Below are positions 48,505-59,029 of a stretch of 64,000 nt of DNA, piece by piece; within the stretch, counting starts at the first letter, position 1; the number at the start of each line of letters is the position of its first letter. The DNA is from Sycobia sp. Sy_11 (taxonomy: Eukaryota > Arthropoda > Insecta > Hymenoptera > Epichrysomallidae), in assembly GCA_018907035.1 (NCBI GenBank), contig JACCIC010000053.1:1523001-1587000 (forward strand), written 5' to 3'. The notes under the pieces are model-generated. The model did no database searches. It worked only from the letters and a program-made list of their open reading frames with translations, and was not told where the DNA came from. A program made the position numbers and the translations under genes.

Positions 48505-49935
48505 CCTGGCAGAAATTCTTTCCATTTGTAGGATATAAACAAGATATTTTATTATGAAGATATCTAGAAACAAGGTAAATATCTTCAGAATAAACGAGGA
48601 AAATGTGAAACGTTTTTAAGGTCATTCAATATATTTTAATTAAAATATTTTCAACGATTTTATAGATACATCTTTCTAACTAGTTTATTCTCATTTAATA
48701 CCTAGAATAAATGGTATAGAAAAAAATTGTTCTCTGATACGCATAAAAACTATACGTAAACTAGATATTTTGTGACCAATGAAAATATAATTATTTATAA
48801 AAGTAGTTTATGTATAATTCTTATCTTTTTCATACTTACTAATTCCTTCATTATCAGATTAGGTTTTTTAAAAGCATTTTAATTACTAAAAAAATATCTA
48901 TAATAATAAATAAAATAACTATTCTTCTGTTAATGCGTTATTTAAAATTTTTTTTTAAACATGTAGAATTCTGTATAGCAGAACTGTTTTTGGATTGAAT
49001 TGTTAAAAAGCATGAAAGTAAGGCGTTGTCAGAAAAACCGATAATCTTCAATTAGCTTAATTATTGTAATACTAAAATAAAATATTATAAAACAATATAT
49101 TTACAGTTATTGTTGTTATTCTTATTTAATGTTGTACATATTTTATAATTAATAATAAAACAATAATAAAAGTATATTAATAAAACTATTTATTTTATAA
49201 AACTGAAAAATATAGATTTTATATAGAATATATTTATATAATATCGTTTAACATTTTCTTTAATAAAATATAATATAAAATCTAAATATCTTGTTAAAAA
49301 TTATTAAATCGAGTTTGTAAATTTTTGTAAATATGAGCCATCGAAATTAGTTGTATCTGAGTCGTATTCATTCATTATTTCGATAGGATTTGCAACAGTC
49401 CATATAATATTTGGATCGGCGAAATCAACAGTCTCTTGATTCAATGTGCCAGTTGCTAAATTTTTGTATAAATAGCAGATGTTGATTTATCTGATATTTT
49501 TATCCTCATATTAGATAAATTATTTTCGTTCTATGCATCGACAGAATGGTGATATGGATTCTACTTATACCACGATACTGCATTACTTAACACATTGCTT
49601 AAAGCTGTAATAAGCTCTTCATCATTCGTTTTGAAGCCAATTATTTCTCTTCGGTGTTTAATTATAACTCAAATAAAAAAAGTCATAAGTATTAAGAATA
49701 TTTTTTAAATGAAATAAAAATTTAACACTAACCTTCAATTTTATTAAAAAAATACCGTTTTCTTCATTATTAATTTATTATTATTTTTTTTAATAGCTAC
49801 GTATTGCATGATACCTTCCCTGGTAGAAATCTAACAATTTTTAATAGGCTGGAAAGTAGTTACTAGGTAGTAAAAATAGAATTAATAATTGTGGCTAGAA
49901 ACAAGGTAAATCTTAGAATGCAAAATGTGAAAGTT
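48505..49935. repeat. Diverged direct repeats flanking a decayed coding fragment
   Basis: CCCTGGCAGAAAT...CTAGAAACAAGGTAAAT...AAAATGTGAAA at 48505-48612 recurs in the same orientation and order at about 49818-49935. The repeats are about 110 bp with indels. The 1.2 kb between them holds the minus-strand coding-like fragment at 49304-49676. This could be two copies of one repeat, or the ends of one old element. Confidence 0.45.
49304..49676 (-). pseudogene. Unidentified decayed coding fragment
   Basis: On the minus strand two joined frames read as natural protein. The first, with two internal stops, contains REIIGFKTNDEELITALSNV. The second, after a frame change near 49460, contains LATGTLNQETVDFADPNIIW and EIMNEYDSDTTNFDGSYLQK and ends with TAA at 49304. 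About 50 consecutive sense codons in AT-rich sequence with balanced composition argue for a real, now dead, coding region. I do not recognise the family; a transposon protein is the likeliest guess from the neighbourhood. Confidence 0.4.
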
Positions 49936-50492
49936 GTCAATAAAATTAAGAAAAAGGTAGAAACTAATTAAAAACTAATTAAAAACTATGTAGAAACTAG
50001 GTTGTTTTGAACAATTTAGTAAATGAGTAAATGAGTTTTAGTAAATGTAATAATGTAGTAAATTTTTTAGTAAATGTGTAATTTATTTAACAATTAATAT
50101 TTATATAATATTATAACATTATATTGTTGATTTACTAAAGAAAAATCATAAGATACAGAAACTAATAACTTAAAAAAATTACAAAGTAATAATAAAGTCT
50201 GCTTTTCGTTCGATTTTGTCATCTTAAAAATTATACGTAATAAATTAGTTTTGGAAATATTTTCTTTTATTATTTAATATCTAAAATTTCGCATGAAGCA
50301 ATTAATTAAAAAATTATATTCTTTGATGTCTCATACCGACTTCAATTATTGGTTGTTAGTTAGTAAATCTATCTTATTTATTTATAAAATAAATAATATC
50401 ATTGACATTTTTTCAATTTTATAAAATAAAATTAATTTTTTTAATTAAAAATCATGCTGAGTTCATAACTATAATTCATCACTTGAATTTAT

Positions 50493-50712
50493 GGACAGAA
50501 ACATTTTTTATCAAGTATTCGACAAATGGGAATACTTAACAATAATCCAACTTGTCGACAATTTACCTCTAGTTATAAAAAAATTATTACACACATTAAT
50601 TCTATAATTCCTGATATAGGTAACTGTACATTACAGGATCGCACACAAATTTAAAAATTATTAAATACTTCAGATCCGAATGATATTGATAATGACGAAC
50701 CATTGAATATTA
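50493..50712 (+). pseudogene. P-element/THAP9-like transposase, C-terminal fragment
   Basis: The frame from 50493 reads QKHFLSSIRQMGILNNNPTC, then RQFTSSYKKIITH and later GNCTLQD. The pattern FS.IR..GG..NNPT..QF...Y+K+..H followed by GNC is typical of the C-terminal part of P-element and THAP9-type transposases. One in-frame TAA (after QDRTQI) shows it is dead. It ends exactly at the TA target of the mariner beginning at 50713, so the mariner interrupted it. After the mariner the sequence is AT-rich and I cannot follow the protein further. Confidence 0.6.
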
Positions 50713-51945
50713 TTAGGTTGTCAAATATCTACCTTCCGCTTTTTTGATCTTCATTCAATGCTTTATAAAAATTGTTACAGTGGTCGGATTTACTTCAAAT
50801 ATGCGCCGTTTTGTTCGAGAATCTGTTTCCATCTAGACAACTTCATAATACCCCTATCCTTATTTGCGAAGAATTCGAACAGACACTTTTCACAAACCTC
50901 TTTTGAGTCCAACTTTACACCACCAAGGGCGTTCGACATAGACAGGAACAGGTGATAATCACTTGGCGCTATGTCCGGGCTATATGGTGGATGCGATAAA
51001 ACTTCCCATTCGAACTTCCGTAGCTTCTGACGAGTCATCAACGAAGTGTGTGGTTTTTTCGTTGTTCTGGTGGAACACTACATCCTTCTTGTTGGCTAAT
51101 TGTGGACGCTTCTGGTCAATAGCCTACTTCAAACGGTCCAGTTGTTCACAGTAGATTGTAAAATTAAGCGTCTAGCTATATGGGAGCAGCTCATAGTGGA
51201 TGATTCCCTTCCAATCCCACCAAACACACAGCAAAACATTCCGGGCCGTCAATCCCGGCTTGGCCACTGTTTGGGACGGTCCACCGACCTTGGACGGCGG
51301 ACCATTTTTCGTCGCCAGTCACCATCCGCTCCAAAAGGGGTCGAGTTCGTTCCGTTTCAGCAGCACATCCCTGGCGTTGATTCGGTTCAGAAGGTTTTTT
51401 TGCGACAAATCATGCGGTATCCAAACATCAAGCTTTTTTGTATCCAGCCTTCTGCAGATGGTTTAAAATGGTTTGGTGACTAACTCTCATTTCCTGGGCG
51501 ATGTCACGAGATGCCACATACCGGTCTAATTTGATCAATTCCATGATTTGATCGGTATTCGTTGTCACAGGTCTTCCGCCGCCTGGCTTATCCATAGTGT
51601 CGTTTTCACCAGCACTGAATCGTCGAAACCATTCTTTTGCGGTTCGAAGTGATAGCGTGCCATCCCCCTAAACACCATTAATCTCACGGAACGTTTCTCT
51701 AGCAGATTTGCCTTTGACCAAGGAAAACTTGCGCGAATTTCGGCGTTAGTGAACTCCATGATTACACGTCTATAATTTTTGAACCCATTATCCAAACTAA
51801 TCATGCATAACGTCGTTTTGTACGTTATATCAAGACCTTTCAAATGATGTATAGTATTGCCAGATACGAGCTCTGTAACGCTTTGTACATAACCGCGAAA
51901 TTCATAAGACAAAAAAGCGGAAGGGAGATATTTGACAACCTAATA
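50711..51945 (-). mobile_element. Mariner element, nearly full length (copy 1), with TA duplication
   Basis: A 1231-bp element (50713-51943) is flanked by TA on both sides (50711-50712 and 51944-51945). The terminal inverted repeats are 34 bp with one mismatch: TTAGGTTGTCAAATATCT, one variable base, then CCTTCCGCTTTTTTG. The transposase lies on the minus strand. Close terminal repeats and a clean target duplication identify a Tc1/mariner superfamily insertion. Confidence 0.95.
50790..51759 (-). pseudogene. Mariner transposase (copy 1), frameshifted, second catalytic Asp changed to Asn
   Basis: The start is MEFTNAEIRA at 51759. MVTGDEKW (near 51311) holds the first Asp of the catalytic triad. 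The second block reads VFHQNN where the family has HQDN, because the codon at 51064-51066 is AAC instead of GAC. The third block is VLSHPPYSPDIAPSDYHLF with the third Asp, and the C-terminus is IMKLSRWKQILEQNGAYLK. The frame breaks several times between 51000 and 51720. Length (about 970 nt) is a little under the usual 345 codons. Mariner transposase cuts and pastes its own element; this copy is inactive by frameshift and by loss of a metal-binding Asp. Confidence 0.92.
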
Positions 51946-51949
51946 TTAA

Positions 51950-53137
51950 TTTTCCAATTTTAAATTTAATTATATTTTTATTTTATATAATTTAATACTT
52001 TTAAGTTTATATACTTTAACCATATGTTAACATTGTACATATTTATCAATGAGATCTATCCGTTATGAATCTCCTTCTGCTTGCTGCCTGCCGATCGATT
52101 TTCAGAGCACTAACAGCGCTTCTGAAATACCCAAGATTTATTCCTTTAGATTTTAATTAGCGAAAGAGAAATGAGAGAGAAAGAACATATAGTCGGGAAA
52201 GCAACTTTTTATGTCTCACCAACTCTGACTGGCTGATATAAGTCATATAGGTTAGGCCAGGTAGGGCAAAGTGCTGCGGTCATGCGCAACGCAATTAGCA
52301 GCAATACATTACAGATGCTTTAGAGCGTGTATAAGTATCGATCATCAGGAATAGTTGACTGTTTTCTCAATATTGTTATGTTTGTGATGCTGATGATACG
52401 TCCCATCAGGCGTTGCCATTTTGAGGTTCCCTGAATTTTTAGTAACACCAGATCATATTGTGCTTGAAGTCTTTATACATACTGTAGTTACTGATATTGT
52501 AAGACTACCATATATGTGATATCGTTACACGGAATCTTAGTTAAGTGAGGAACACAAAGTTTTGCACAGATTATATTTGTCTCACTACCGAGTCACTGTG
52601 CATGTTCGAGAACAGCGAAGTCCATTATTACCAAATGGCCAGATGATCTGTCTGATACATAATAGTGTCAATACGGAGTGGATCTTTCTGATGTAGTTTT
52701 TATTTTGCGTAGAAGGATTAACGCCAAATTAACTCATCGTACGATTAAAAATTTTCTGCAAAATTATAAAATGGCAACTTACGAAATTGGCTATTAGCTC
52801 TTCCTACTGAGCTACAGGTGAGCAACTATAATATATTTGTTAGATTTGGAGAGTATGAAGAGAGAGAGAGTGGGTGTATTTGCACGATACGGTCGGTCTT
52901 CCGAGACCGTAAAATAAATAAAAACGAAAGCCCCGTCTCTAGGAATCTACACGGGCCCTAGTGAACGTTATACACTTTAGCGCGTGCCACAGACTGCGAG
53001 CACACGATGAACACGTGCACTTAATTGCTTAGGGTTCAAGCGAGATCGTTTTAGTAAATCGGACCTATGTGTCCAGGTAGTACCCTGCCCCCGCCCCTTG
53101 TTTTCTAATATACTAGCTGCCTGACAACGAAGGAGCT

Positions 53138-53140
<3 letters not shown>
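51950..53140. other. Unannotated stretch
   Basis: Mixed sequence. 52080-52700 is less AT-rich but has no recognised frame. A tRNA-like fragment lies at 52774-52824, and 52880-53140 is moderately GC-rich. Confidence 0.5.
52774..52824 (-). other. tRNA-like 5' half (pseudo-tRNA or SINE head)
   Basis: On the minus strand TGTAGCTCAGTAGGAAGAGC matches the tRNA D-arm/A-box consensus. It is followed by a stem-loop with loop TTCGTAA (anticodon CGT, Thr). No B-box or acceptor stem follows, so it is not a functional tRNA. Confidence 0.35.

Positions 53141-53142
<2 letters not shown>

Positions 53143-53184
<42 letters not shown>
53143..53184. repeat. (AT)n microsatellite
   Basis: About 21 AT units. Confidence 0.95.
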
Positions 53185-53188
<4 letters not shown>

Positions 53189-53189
53189 T

Positions 53190-53890
53190 CTTCGTTCAAC
53201 ACTGTCCGGGTCAACTTGTATCGAGCTTTGAGTTTAGACGCGACTTATTATATGTGTGTTTCATATTAGTAAATTGTGAATTTTTCTGGTCTTGTGATCG
53301 ATAGCGCTAATACTATAACTTGAAAGTAGTTTGTGTAATTAGCGTGCATGAAATTAGGCGCATCAGCGGGACAAGACACAGGGTCTTGTGGAGATCCATC
53401 TCCGAGGATGTTCCCGGCGGCATTCGTGCTCAGTGGCTGCCGTCTGTGGTCAGGGCTGATCCCGTCCCCAAGACGTTGGGACCACGACGCAGAGCAGGAG
53501 GTATTTCGCGGAACATCCTTCCCCCTTTGGACCACCACCGATTAAAGTGCGTTGGAGTACACCTCGGTCAAATCGTATATATGTAAAAGAGCTCTGTGTA
53601 CATGTTGCGTGAGTTGTCATTGTCTTGTACATGGATATGTGTGATCGAAGTGTTACCTTTTTTTAAATTACTTATAGTAAGTCGTTTGTTATAAAGGCTT
53701 TTTCTCCACTTACTGAGTGGAGGTTTTTTATGCTTCACGGTAGTTGAATCAATGTTATTAAGAATAATCATTATCTTCGTATTTATTACACCCATCCTCA
53801 AACACTCATTTTCTTAAAGTACCCACTTCTTATTTAAAGTTAACAATATTATTTAATATTCTATAATGTTCTAATAGGTAATACTTATTA
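53190..53890. other. Moderately GC stretch with tandem hairpins
   Basis: No family recognised in the open frames here. Two perfect hairpins stand back to back at 53371-53403: ACAAGAC..GTCTTGT, then GGAGAT..ATCTCC. 53600-53890 is AT-rich. Confidence 0.4.
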
Positions 53891-53897
53891 TATATAT

Positions 53898-54769
53898 TGT
53901 GACGAAGGTCACAAGGAACGACGGCCTCTGTCCTGGATGTCTCGGAAGAAGTAACGCGAATTCGCGACTAATAGACATGTTGTTCTTTTTGAGGTACCAT
54001 CAAGCCGAAGCCGCGCCCGTAGAGTGAAGTCTCGAATCCAGCCGAAACGATGCGCGCGCACGCGCAGAACGAGACGCGTATGCCGCCGCCGCGCGAAAAG
54101 AGCAAGGGAATAGCGAGGGCCCGGCGAAGAGAGGGGGAAGGGAGGGAGACGCGACGAGCAGAGAGGAGAGCATTAGATGTTCGACCGTTGAGCGAGTCAC
54201 ATTATTATTGCGAGTTTTTCCCTGTTGAAGAGTATTTTCGAGAAGGTTCATCTGTAACTGTCGCGAGAGTCTCCCATGTACGTCCAGTGATTCGAGAGCC
54301 TGGATATTTTCCGAGAGAGTGGTGTCCTGCAGCTGTGTCGAGCGGAGTGTGGACACGGTGTGAGCAGACGAGGCGCGCCGCGAGGTAGCACGACGTCTTT
54401 GCGCGATGTACCGACCGCCAGCCAGAGGAGCGAGAGCCCGGTGGACGAGTTGACAGCGAGAGCTCACTCGAGCTAATCCCGACCCGAGCGAGAGGGGACA
54501 GCAGGATCTCCAGCCAGCACCTTCCAGCGAAGCCGACGACAGCCGGTGAGTACCGACGGCCGCGTAGTTGTAAGTCCGGGCCACGGAGCGCGTAGCGACG
54601 GCGGCGTAACGCGAGTGCGGGGACGTGCGCGCGCGCGATCGAGAGGCGCTCCCGCAGAAGAGCGAGCAGCCAGCAAACAAGAGCCGCGAGACAGCGAGTG
54701 AGCGTATGTGTGAGAGAGAGAGAGAGAGAGAGACAGGATCAGAGTGTGCGCCGCGAAACGGAGTGTGAG

Positions 54770-54808
<39 letters not shown>

Positions 54809-55152
54809 AGAGAAAGAGAGAGAGGAACCGAGTGTGTGCGCCGCGTAGACGAGGTGCGTGTGCACACCTCGTGCCCGAGAGTGTGTGCGCGCGGTATCGA
54901 GAGTGCGAGAGAGCGAGAGAGGATAACCGATAACTTGTAGCGTGCGTGATAATAAAGATATTTTATAGCAGCATAATCGGTGCTATCATTCATTGCCGCC
55001 GCCCCCTCCTATTTAGCGTTGCCCCGCTTCTCATCAGCAGACCCCCTCGTGGAGAGAAAACGAGGATCATCGCCGGAGACAGCAGCAGGTAGTGCTGGAT
55101 AGAGTGAATAGTATTCTGTAACAGCGGCCAGGGCAAAGTCCGCAACATCACA
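53898..55152 (+). mobile_element. Candidate solo LTR, about 1.25 kb
   Basis: A GC-rich block starts TGTGACGAAGGTCACA and ends GCAACATCACA, giving the TG..CA ends and TGTGA/TCACA short inverted ends of LTRs. ATAT lies directly on both sides (53894-53897 and 55153-55156), fitting a 4-bp target duplication of Gypsy type, though AT-rich flanks make this weak. Base composition switches sharply at both boundaries. A polyadenylation signal AATAAA sits at 54951, about 200 bp before the end, as expected for R/U5. No primer-binding site or second copy follows, so it would be a solo LTR. Two (GA)n runs (54710-54732 and 54776-54804) lie inside. Confidence 0.6.
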
Positions 55153-55159
55153 ATATATT

Positions 55160-56270
55160 AATAGAATCAGATTCAAGTAGCGTAAAACTTAAAATAATAA
55201 ACAACAAGAATCTTTAGTATTAAGAAACTAAAATAAATATTTTGCTATATATAAGTTGTTATATGAAGCTGAAAATCATATTAGAAATAGACATATCATA
55301 TTTTAATAATGCTAATAGTTCTGATATAACAGTTTATATAGATGTCCAAAGTCATGCATTTGCGCTGATAAAGATCATGATTAAGCTAAACGAGGCGAGC
55401 TGATGTTTAAAGATTCGCCCGCTAGATTGATTATAAATTGGAGTGTTGGTATTTGATTTATTCATTTCAATTTGAATTATAAATTTGAATAATACTTAAT
55501 TTGAGCCACGCATGAAAATGTCTATTGAGCTCGTATGAGGAAAAACCTAACAAGGCACAAAAACTTCACCTATAATGACAATGACTTATAAAAGAGCTAA
55601 TACTAAAGAATTTGTCTGGACACTGATAATCACTTATAATATATAATATAATACTATAACATAAATACAACGAAAGATGGTCGCGATAACTTAACCTATG
55701 AATGAAATCTATAACGCAACTGGTAATGCATTATAAGAGCGATGTATCCGGCAAATAATCGGCGCGAGATAAGATGACGAACGCAACCGACGAACTCGGC
55801 GCGAGATGTTTCCAGAAGCGTAACCGGTGTGAATCCGTGCGAAATTGATGCAAGTCCGGTACCCTGTCACGGCACCGTATTATAATAAATTGATAAACAA
55901 GAAAGGCACAAAAATATTAACACACGCTAGCTAACGATATTATTTTTTACGCGATACGTTTAAGCACGAGATATAATAAAAAATATTTTTTAAATATAAT
56001 TTATTAAGCGCTTCAAAGCAAGTCGTAACCTAAACTGCTTCGCCACACGGCTAAGTTTTTCTTTTTTTACCCCCCCCCCCCACTCTTTCTATCGACGGCG
56101 AGAGAGATCAGGAACGCCGCTCATAGCGCCGCGTGAACCGTGCTACAAGATTGTAACAGAACAGATCACAAATATAAGAAATATTTATCACAATAGCATT
56201 AATAAATATGTATTATGTTTCGCATATTCTACAAGTATTGTAACATTTATATTTGGTTTCTCTGCTCCTG
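55160..56270. other. Unannotated stretch
   Basis: AT-rich to about 55760, then a moderately GC segment (55760-55890 and 56040-56150, with a C run at 56070). No gene or repeat family recognised. Confidence 0.5.
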
Positions 56271-56273
56271 TAT

Positions 56274-56993
56274 TCAATGGCAATATTGTGCAACTGTCCT
56301 ATGTGGTGATAATAATATATTTTTAATTTTTCGTAATTCACTTTCAAATGGAAAGACGGATATGTCATTTAAAGTACACTGCATATATTTTATGTCATCT
56401 GCTATATGATTTAGATTATGTACATTAAGAGATACAAAATTTTGACGATATATATCAATTGATTTACTAATAAATTTTTTTTAATAATTTTTTGCCACGT
56501 CCTCGTAGTTTATTGCAGTTTTACTTGTCAGCACCCTGCATGCTGTGTGAAGTAATAGAAAGTGTTCGTAAACATCAATTTGCAAAATCTTTTTAAGACT
56601 ACTGGCCCATAGTATAACAAAAAAAATTTTTGTTCCAGTCTTGTATTTATCTCAATCACTACATTCACGCATTTTCCGTTGGAATTCTTCACGAATGTCT
56701 TCTTTTAGAATTTTGGTTCTTCGATTCCATTCTGATTTGTGCAGATAACTTAATCTTACATGTAGATTGCTTTCTAAAATACAAAATTCTATCATTCTCC
56801 GCATCACTCCCAAATATAAGCAATGCATACAATCAATTTGAGTTTCAAAAGCAACCAAAGGAGATACACCTGTATGATGATTGTTTGTTTCAAATGATCT
56901 AAAATCTTTATCAGTTCTTTCATCACCAATAGACAGATAAACAGTTGTATTTTCATACACAATATATTTCTTCGCTTTTTCTTTAGTAATTTG
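56274..56993 (-). pseudogene. Decayed transposase of an uncharacterised insect family
   Basis: A single minus-strand frame runs 240 codons, broken by internal stops after REC-SD and after DVAKNY. In order it shows GDERTDKDFRSF, HHTGVSPL, IDCMHCLYLGVMRRMIEF, EEFQRKMRE, LKKILQIDVYEHFLLLHTA and NFVSLNVHNLNHIADDIKYM, ending FPFESELRKIKNILL. These match, from memory, a family of insect transposase-like proteins with the pattern RTD.SFR...HH.G.SPL, LD.MHL..LGV.+KLL, EFQRKPRSL, NVHGL.HL.DDV and FPFEN. The D-x-MH box may be equivalent to the catalytic-Asp region of CACTA/EnSpm transposases, but that link is inference. The N-terminal half is absent. Confidence 0.65.
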
Positions 56994-57040
56994 CTATTTA
57001 TTTGAAAAAATTTGCGTCACTTTATTATTTTATTTTACAG

Positions 57041-57195
57041 TTGCTTATCAGTATATAAGATATTTTGTAAACGCGTTACCACATATTCAAACAGTACGTA
57101 AATGGTTCTCCAAATTGGATTTTAGTCCTGGAATTAGTGAGCAAGTCTTGCATAATTTAAAAAAAATGCATCCTGAAAATTTAATTAATGATGTA
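57041..57195 (+). pseudogene. P-element/THAP9-like transposase exon, interrupted by mariner
   Basis: The acceptor TTATTTTATTTTACAG (57025-57040) is followed by 2 bases and a fully open frame: AYQYIRYFVNALPHIQTVRK, WFSKLDFSPGISEQVLHNLK and so on to NDV. The pattern AY.Y+R....LPH..T+R+W.S.+D..PG+....L..LK is characteristic of P-element/THAP9 transposases upstream of their first catalytic region. The frame stops at the TA target of the mariner that starts at 57196. Across the mariner it continues only as C-L-S-F before a TGA. There are no stops within this piece, suggesting it is younger or less decayed than its neighbours. Confidence 0.6.
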
Positions 57196-58477
57196 CAAGG
57201 GTGTATTGATAAGTTTCCAGCCTGACCAAGAGATAGCGCCACTAGGCCTACCTTGAGGTGGCGTTCTATAGTACCATCCTTAGATAGCTTGCAGCTATAG
57301 TTTCAGTCCGATCGCCATATTCGTTTAGGTTTGAGAGCACGCTGAACAAGACGCCTCTCTGTTTTTCGTAAAAATGGAAAAGCTGGAAAATCGTGCTGTC
57401 ATCAAGTACTTTTATTTGAAGGGGTTAACGCCGAAGGAAATTAAAGAAGAGATGGATTTAACACTGGGGACATCCTTCCCAATCATATTCAACCGTTAAG
57501 CACTGGGTTTCCGAGTTTAAAAAGGGTCGTGTGAGCACCTCTGATGAGCCTCGCTCAGAACGCTCCATTGAGGTCGCAGCTCCAGATATGATCGAAAAAA
57601 TACATCAAATAGTGCTGAACGACCGCAGATGAAAAGTGCGTGGGATAGCTGAGACATGTAAGATGTCATATAATCGTGTACAAAATTTTGTGCACCAACA
57701 TTTGTATATGGAAAAACTTTGTGCAAGATGGATGCCGCGTTTGCTAACAGTCGACCAAAAATTGATTCGAAAGAACATTTCTACCTCCAATTGGCGTTGT
57801 AAAAGCGTAATCTAAGCGAATTTTTACGTCGATTCGTAACTGTTGATCAAACTTGGGTCCACTACTACACTCCTGAAACCAAACAATAGTCTAAACAGTG
57901 GATTGGACCAGGGGAACTAACTCCAAAGAAGGCAAAAACGTTAAAAAAGTTATGGCTACTGTTTTTTGGGATGCAAGAGGTATTATATACATTGATTACC
58001 TTGAAAAAGGTAAAACTATCACTGGTCAATACTACGCAGACTTATTGCAACGTTTGAGCCACGAAGTGAAAATTAAATGACCTCATCTAGCGAAGAAAAA
58101 AATCTTGTTTCATCACGATAACGCACCAGCGCACACGTCAATCGTTGCGATGGCTAAAATCAACGATTTGAAATTTGAATTGATGCCACACCCTCCCTAC
58201 TCTCCAGACCTAGCCCCGAGTGACTATTATCTGTTGCCTAACCTCAAAAAATGGCTTGGCGGTAAGAGATTTGCGGACAATGAAGAAGTAATCGAAGCTG
58301 TAAATGGGTATTTTGAGGAACTTGACGAATCAGTCTATAGAGATGGCATTACTAGACTAGAACGCCGCTATGAGATATGTATCAGCCTTGGAGGAGATTA
58401 TGTTGAGAAATAAAAAAAAATTCTTAAAAACGTTGTTTTTCTTGGTCAAGCCGGAAACTTATCAATCCACCCTCGTA
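57194..58477 (+). mobile_element. Mariner element, full length (copy 2), with TA duplication
   Basis: A 1280-bp element (57196-58475) is flanked by TA on both sides. Terminal inverted repeats match over about 34 bp with a few differences: left CAAGGGTGTATTGATAAGTT, right (reverse complement) CGAGGGTGGATTGATAAGTT, both continuing TCC(A/G)GC(C/T)TGACCAAGA. The size and ends differ from copies 1 and 3, so this is a separate mariner lineage. Confidence 0.95.
57374..58413 (+). pseudogene. Mariner transposase (copy 2), frameshifted, all three catalytic Asp present
   Basis: The start is MEKLENRAVIKYFYLKGLTP at 57374. SYSTVKHWVSEFKKGR follows in a second frame and QNFVHQHLYMEKLCARWMPR completes the DNA-binding half. 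FVTVDQTW holds the first Asp (57845-57847, with the usual Glu after it changed to Gln), FHHDNAPAHTS the second and HPPYSPDLAPSDYYL the third. The last two are 34 residues apart, so this is D,D34D. The end is ERRYEICISLGGDYVEK. There are at least three frame changes and three nonsense codons, one of them TGA before PHLAKKK where CGA is expected. Family length is kept. Confidence 0.93.
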
Positions 58478-58828
58478 TGTCTTTCTTTTTGAATTCTTTA
58501 AAACTTAAAGTATTTTTCAATATTCAAAATTGCTTAAATTTTTATAAATATCTACATCGAACTGTTCCTAATCATTTTTTTAAACTTTTCATATGCAACA
58601 TAGATTTTTTAATTTTATATTATTTTAATATAATTATGATGTTTAATTTTCTTGAAAATTTTAGAAGTATTTTAAATTATGTTAAAAATAGTGAAAAAAG
58701 TATTTTCTTTCATCTGAATTATTTTTATTGCATTTTTTACGATGTTTAGAACAACTAAAACATTAAATTTATAAGTGAGACATAGTAAAATTTATATGTA
58801 TGTTAAAATTAAAATCAATTTCTAAATA

Positions 58829-59029
58829 TTAAATATAAGTTTTAATAAAGCTATCAATGATGCTATTGGTTCATATTCAAAATGTGGAAACAATCAGCAA
58901 TCGACTTCAATGTTTAATTACATTATAGAGCCCAATACAGGTTGTGATGATTCATATATTATTTCCAGTTATTTCCATAACCCTCATTTGTACTATAATT
59001 CCCGTATAAATACTTATAACTTTAAATAA
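58829..59029 (+). pseudogene. Unidentified coding-like segment
   Basis: An open run of 66 codons ends at TAA (59027-59029), with no ATG near its start. The translation (AINDAIGSYSKCGNNQQSTS, then FNYIIEPNTGCDDSYIISSY) is balanced and not AT-biased. It lies between mariner copy 2 and the DUF4806-like pseudogene on the same strand. It may be an exon of either flanking element; I do not recognise it. Confidence 0.3.

Noticed and set aside
50963..51483. Plus-strand open frames over mariner copy 1
   Set aside because: They are antisense shadows of the minus-strand transposase.
57517..57790. Minus-strand open frames over mariner copy 2
   Set aside because: Antisense shadows of the plus-strand transposase.
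58477..58749. 90-codon plus-strand open frame just after mariner copy 2
   Set aside because: The composition is Phe/Leu/Ile/Asn-rich as expected from AT-rich DNA, and it does not continue the interrupted P-like exon.
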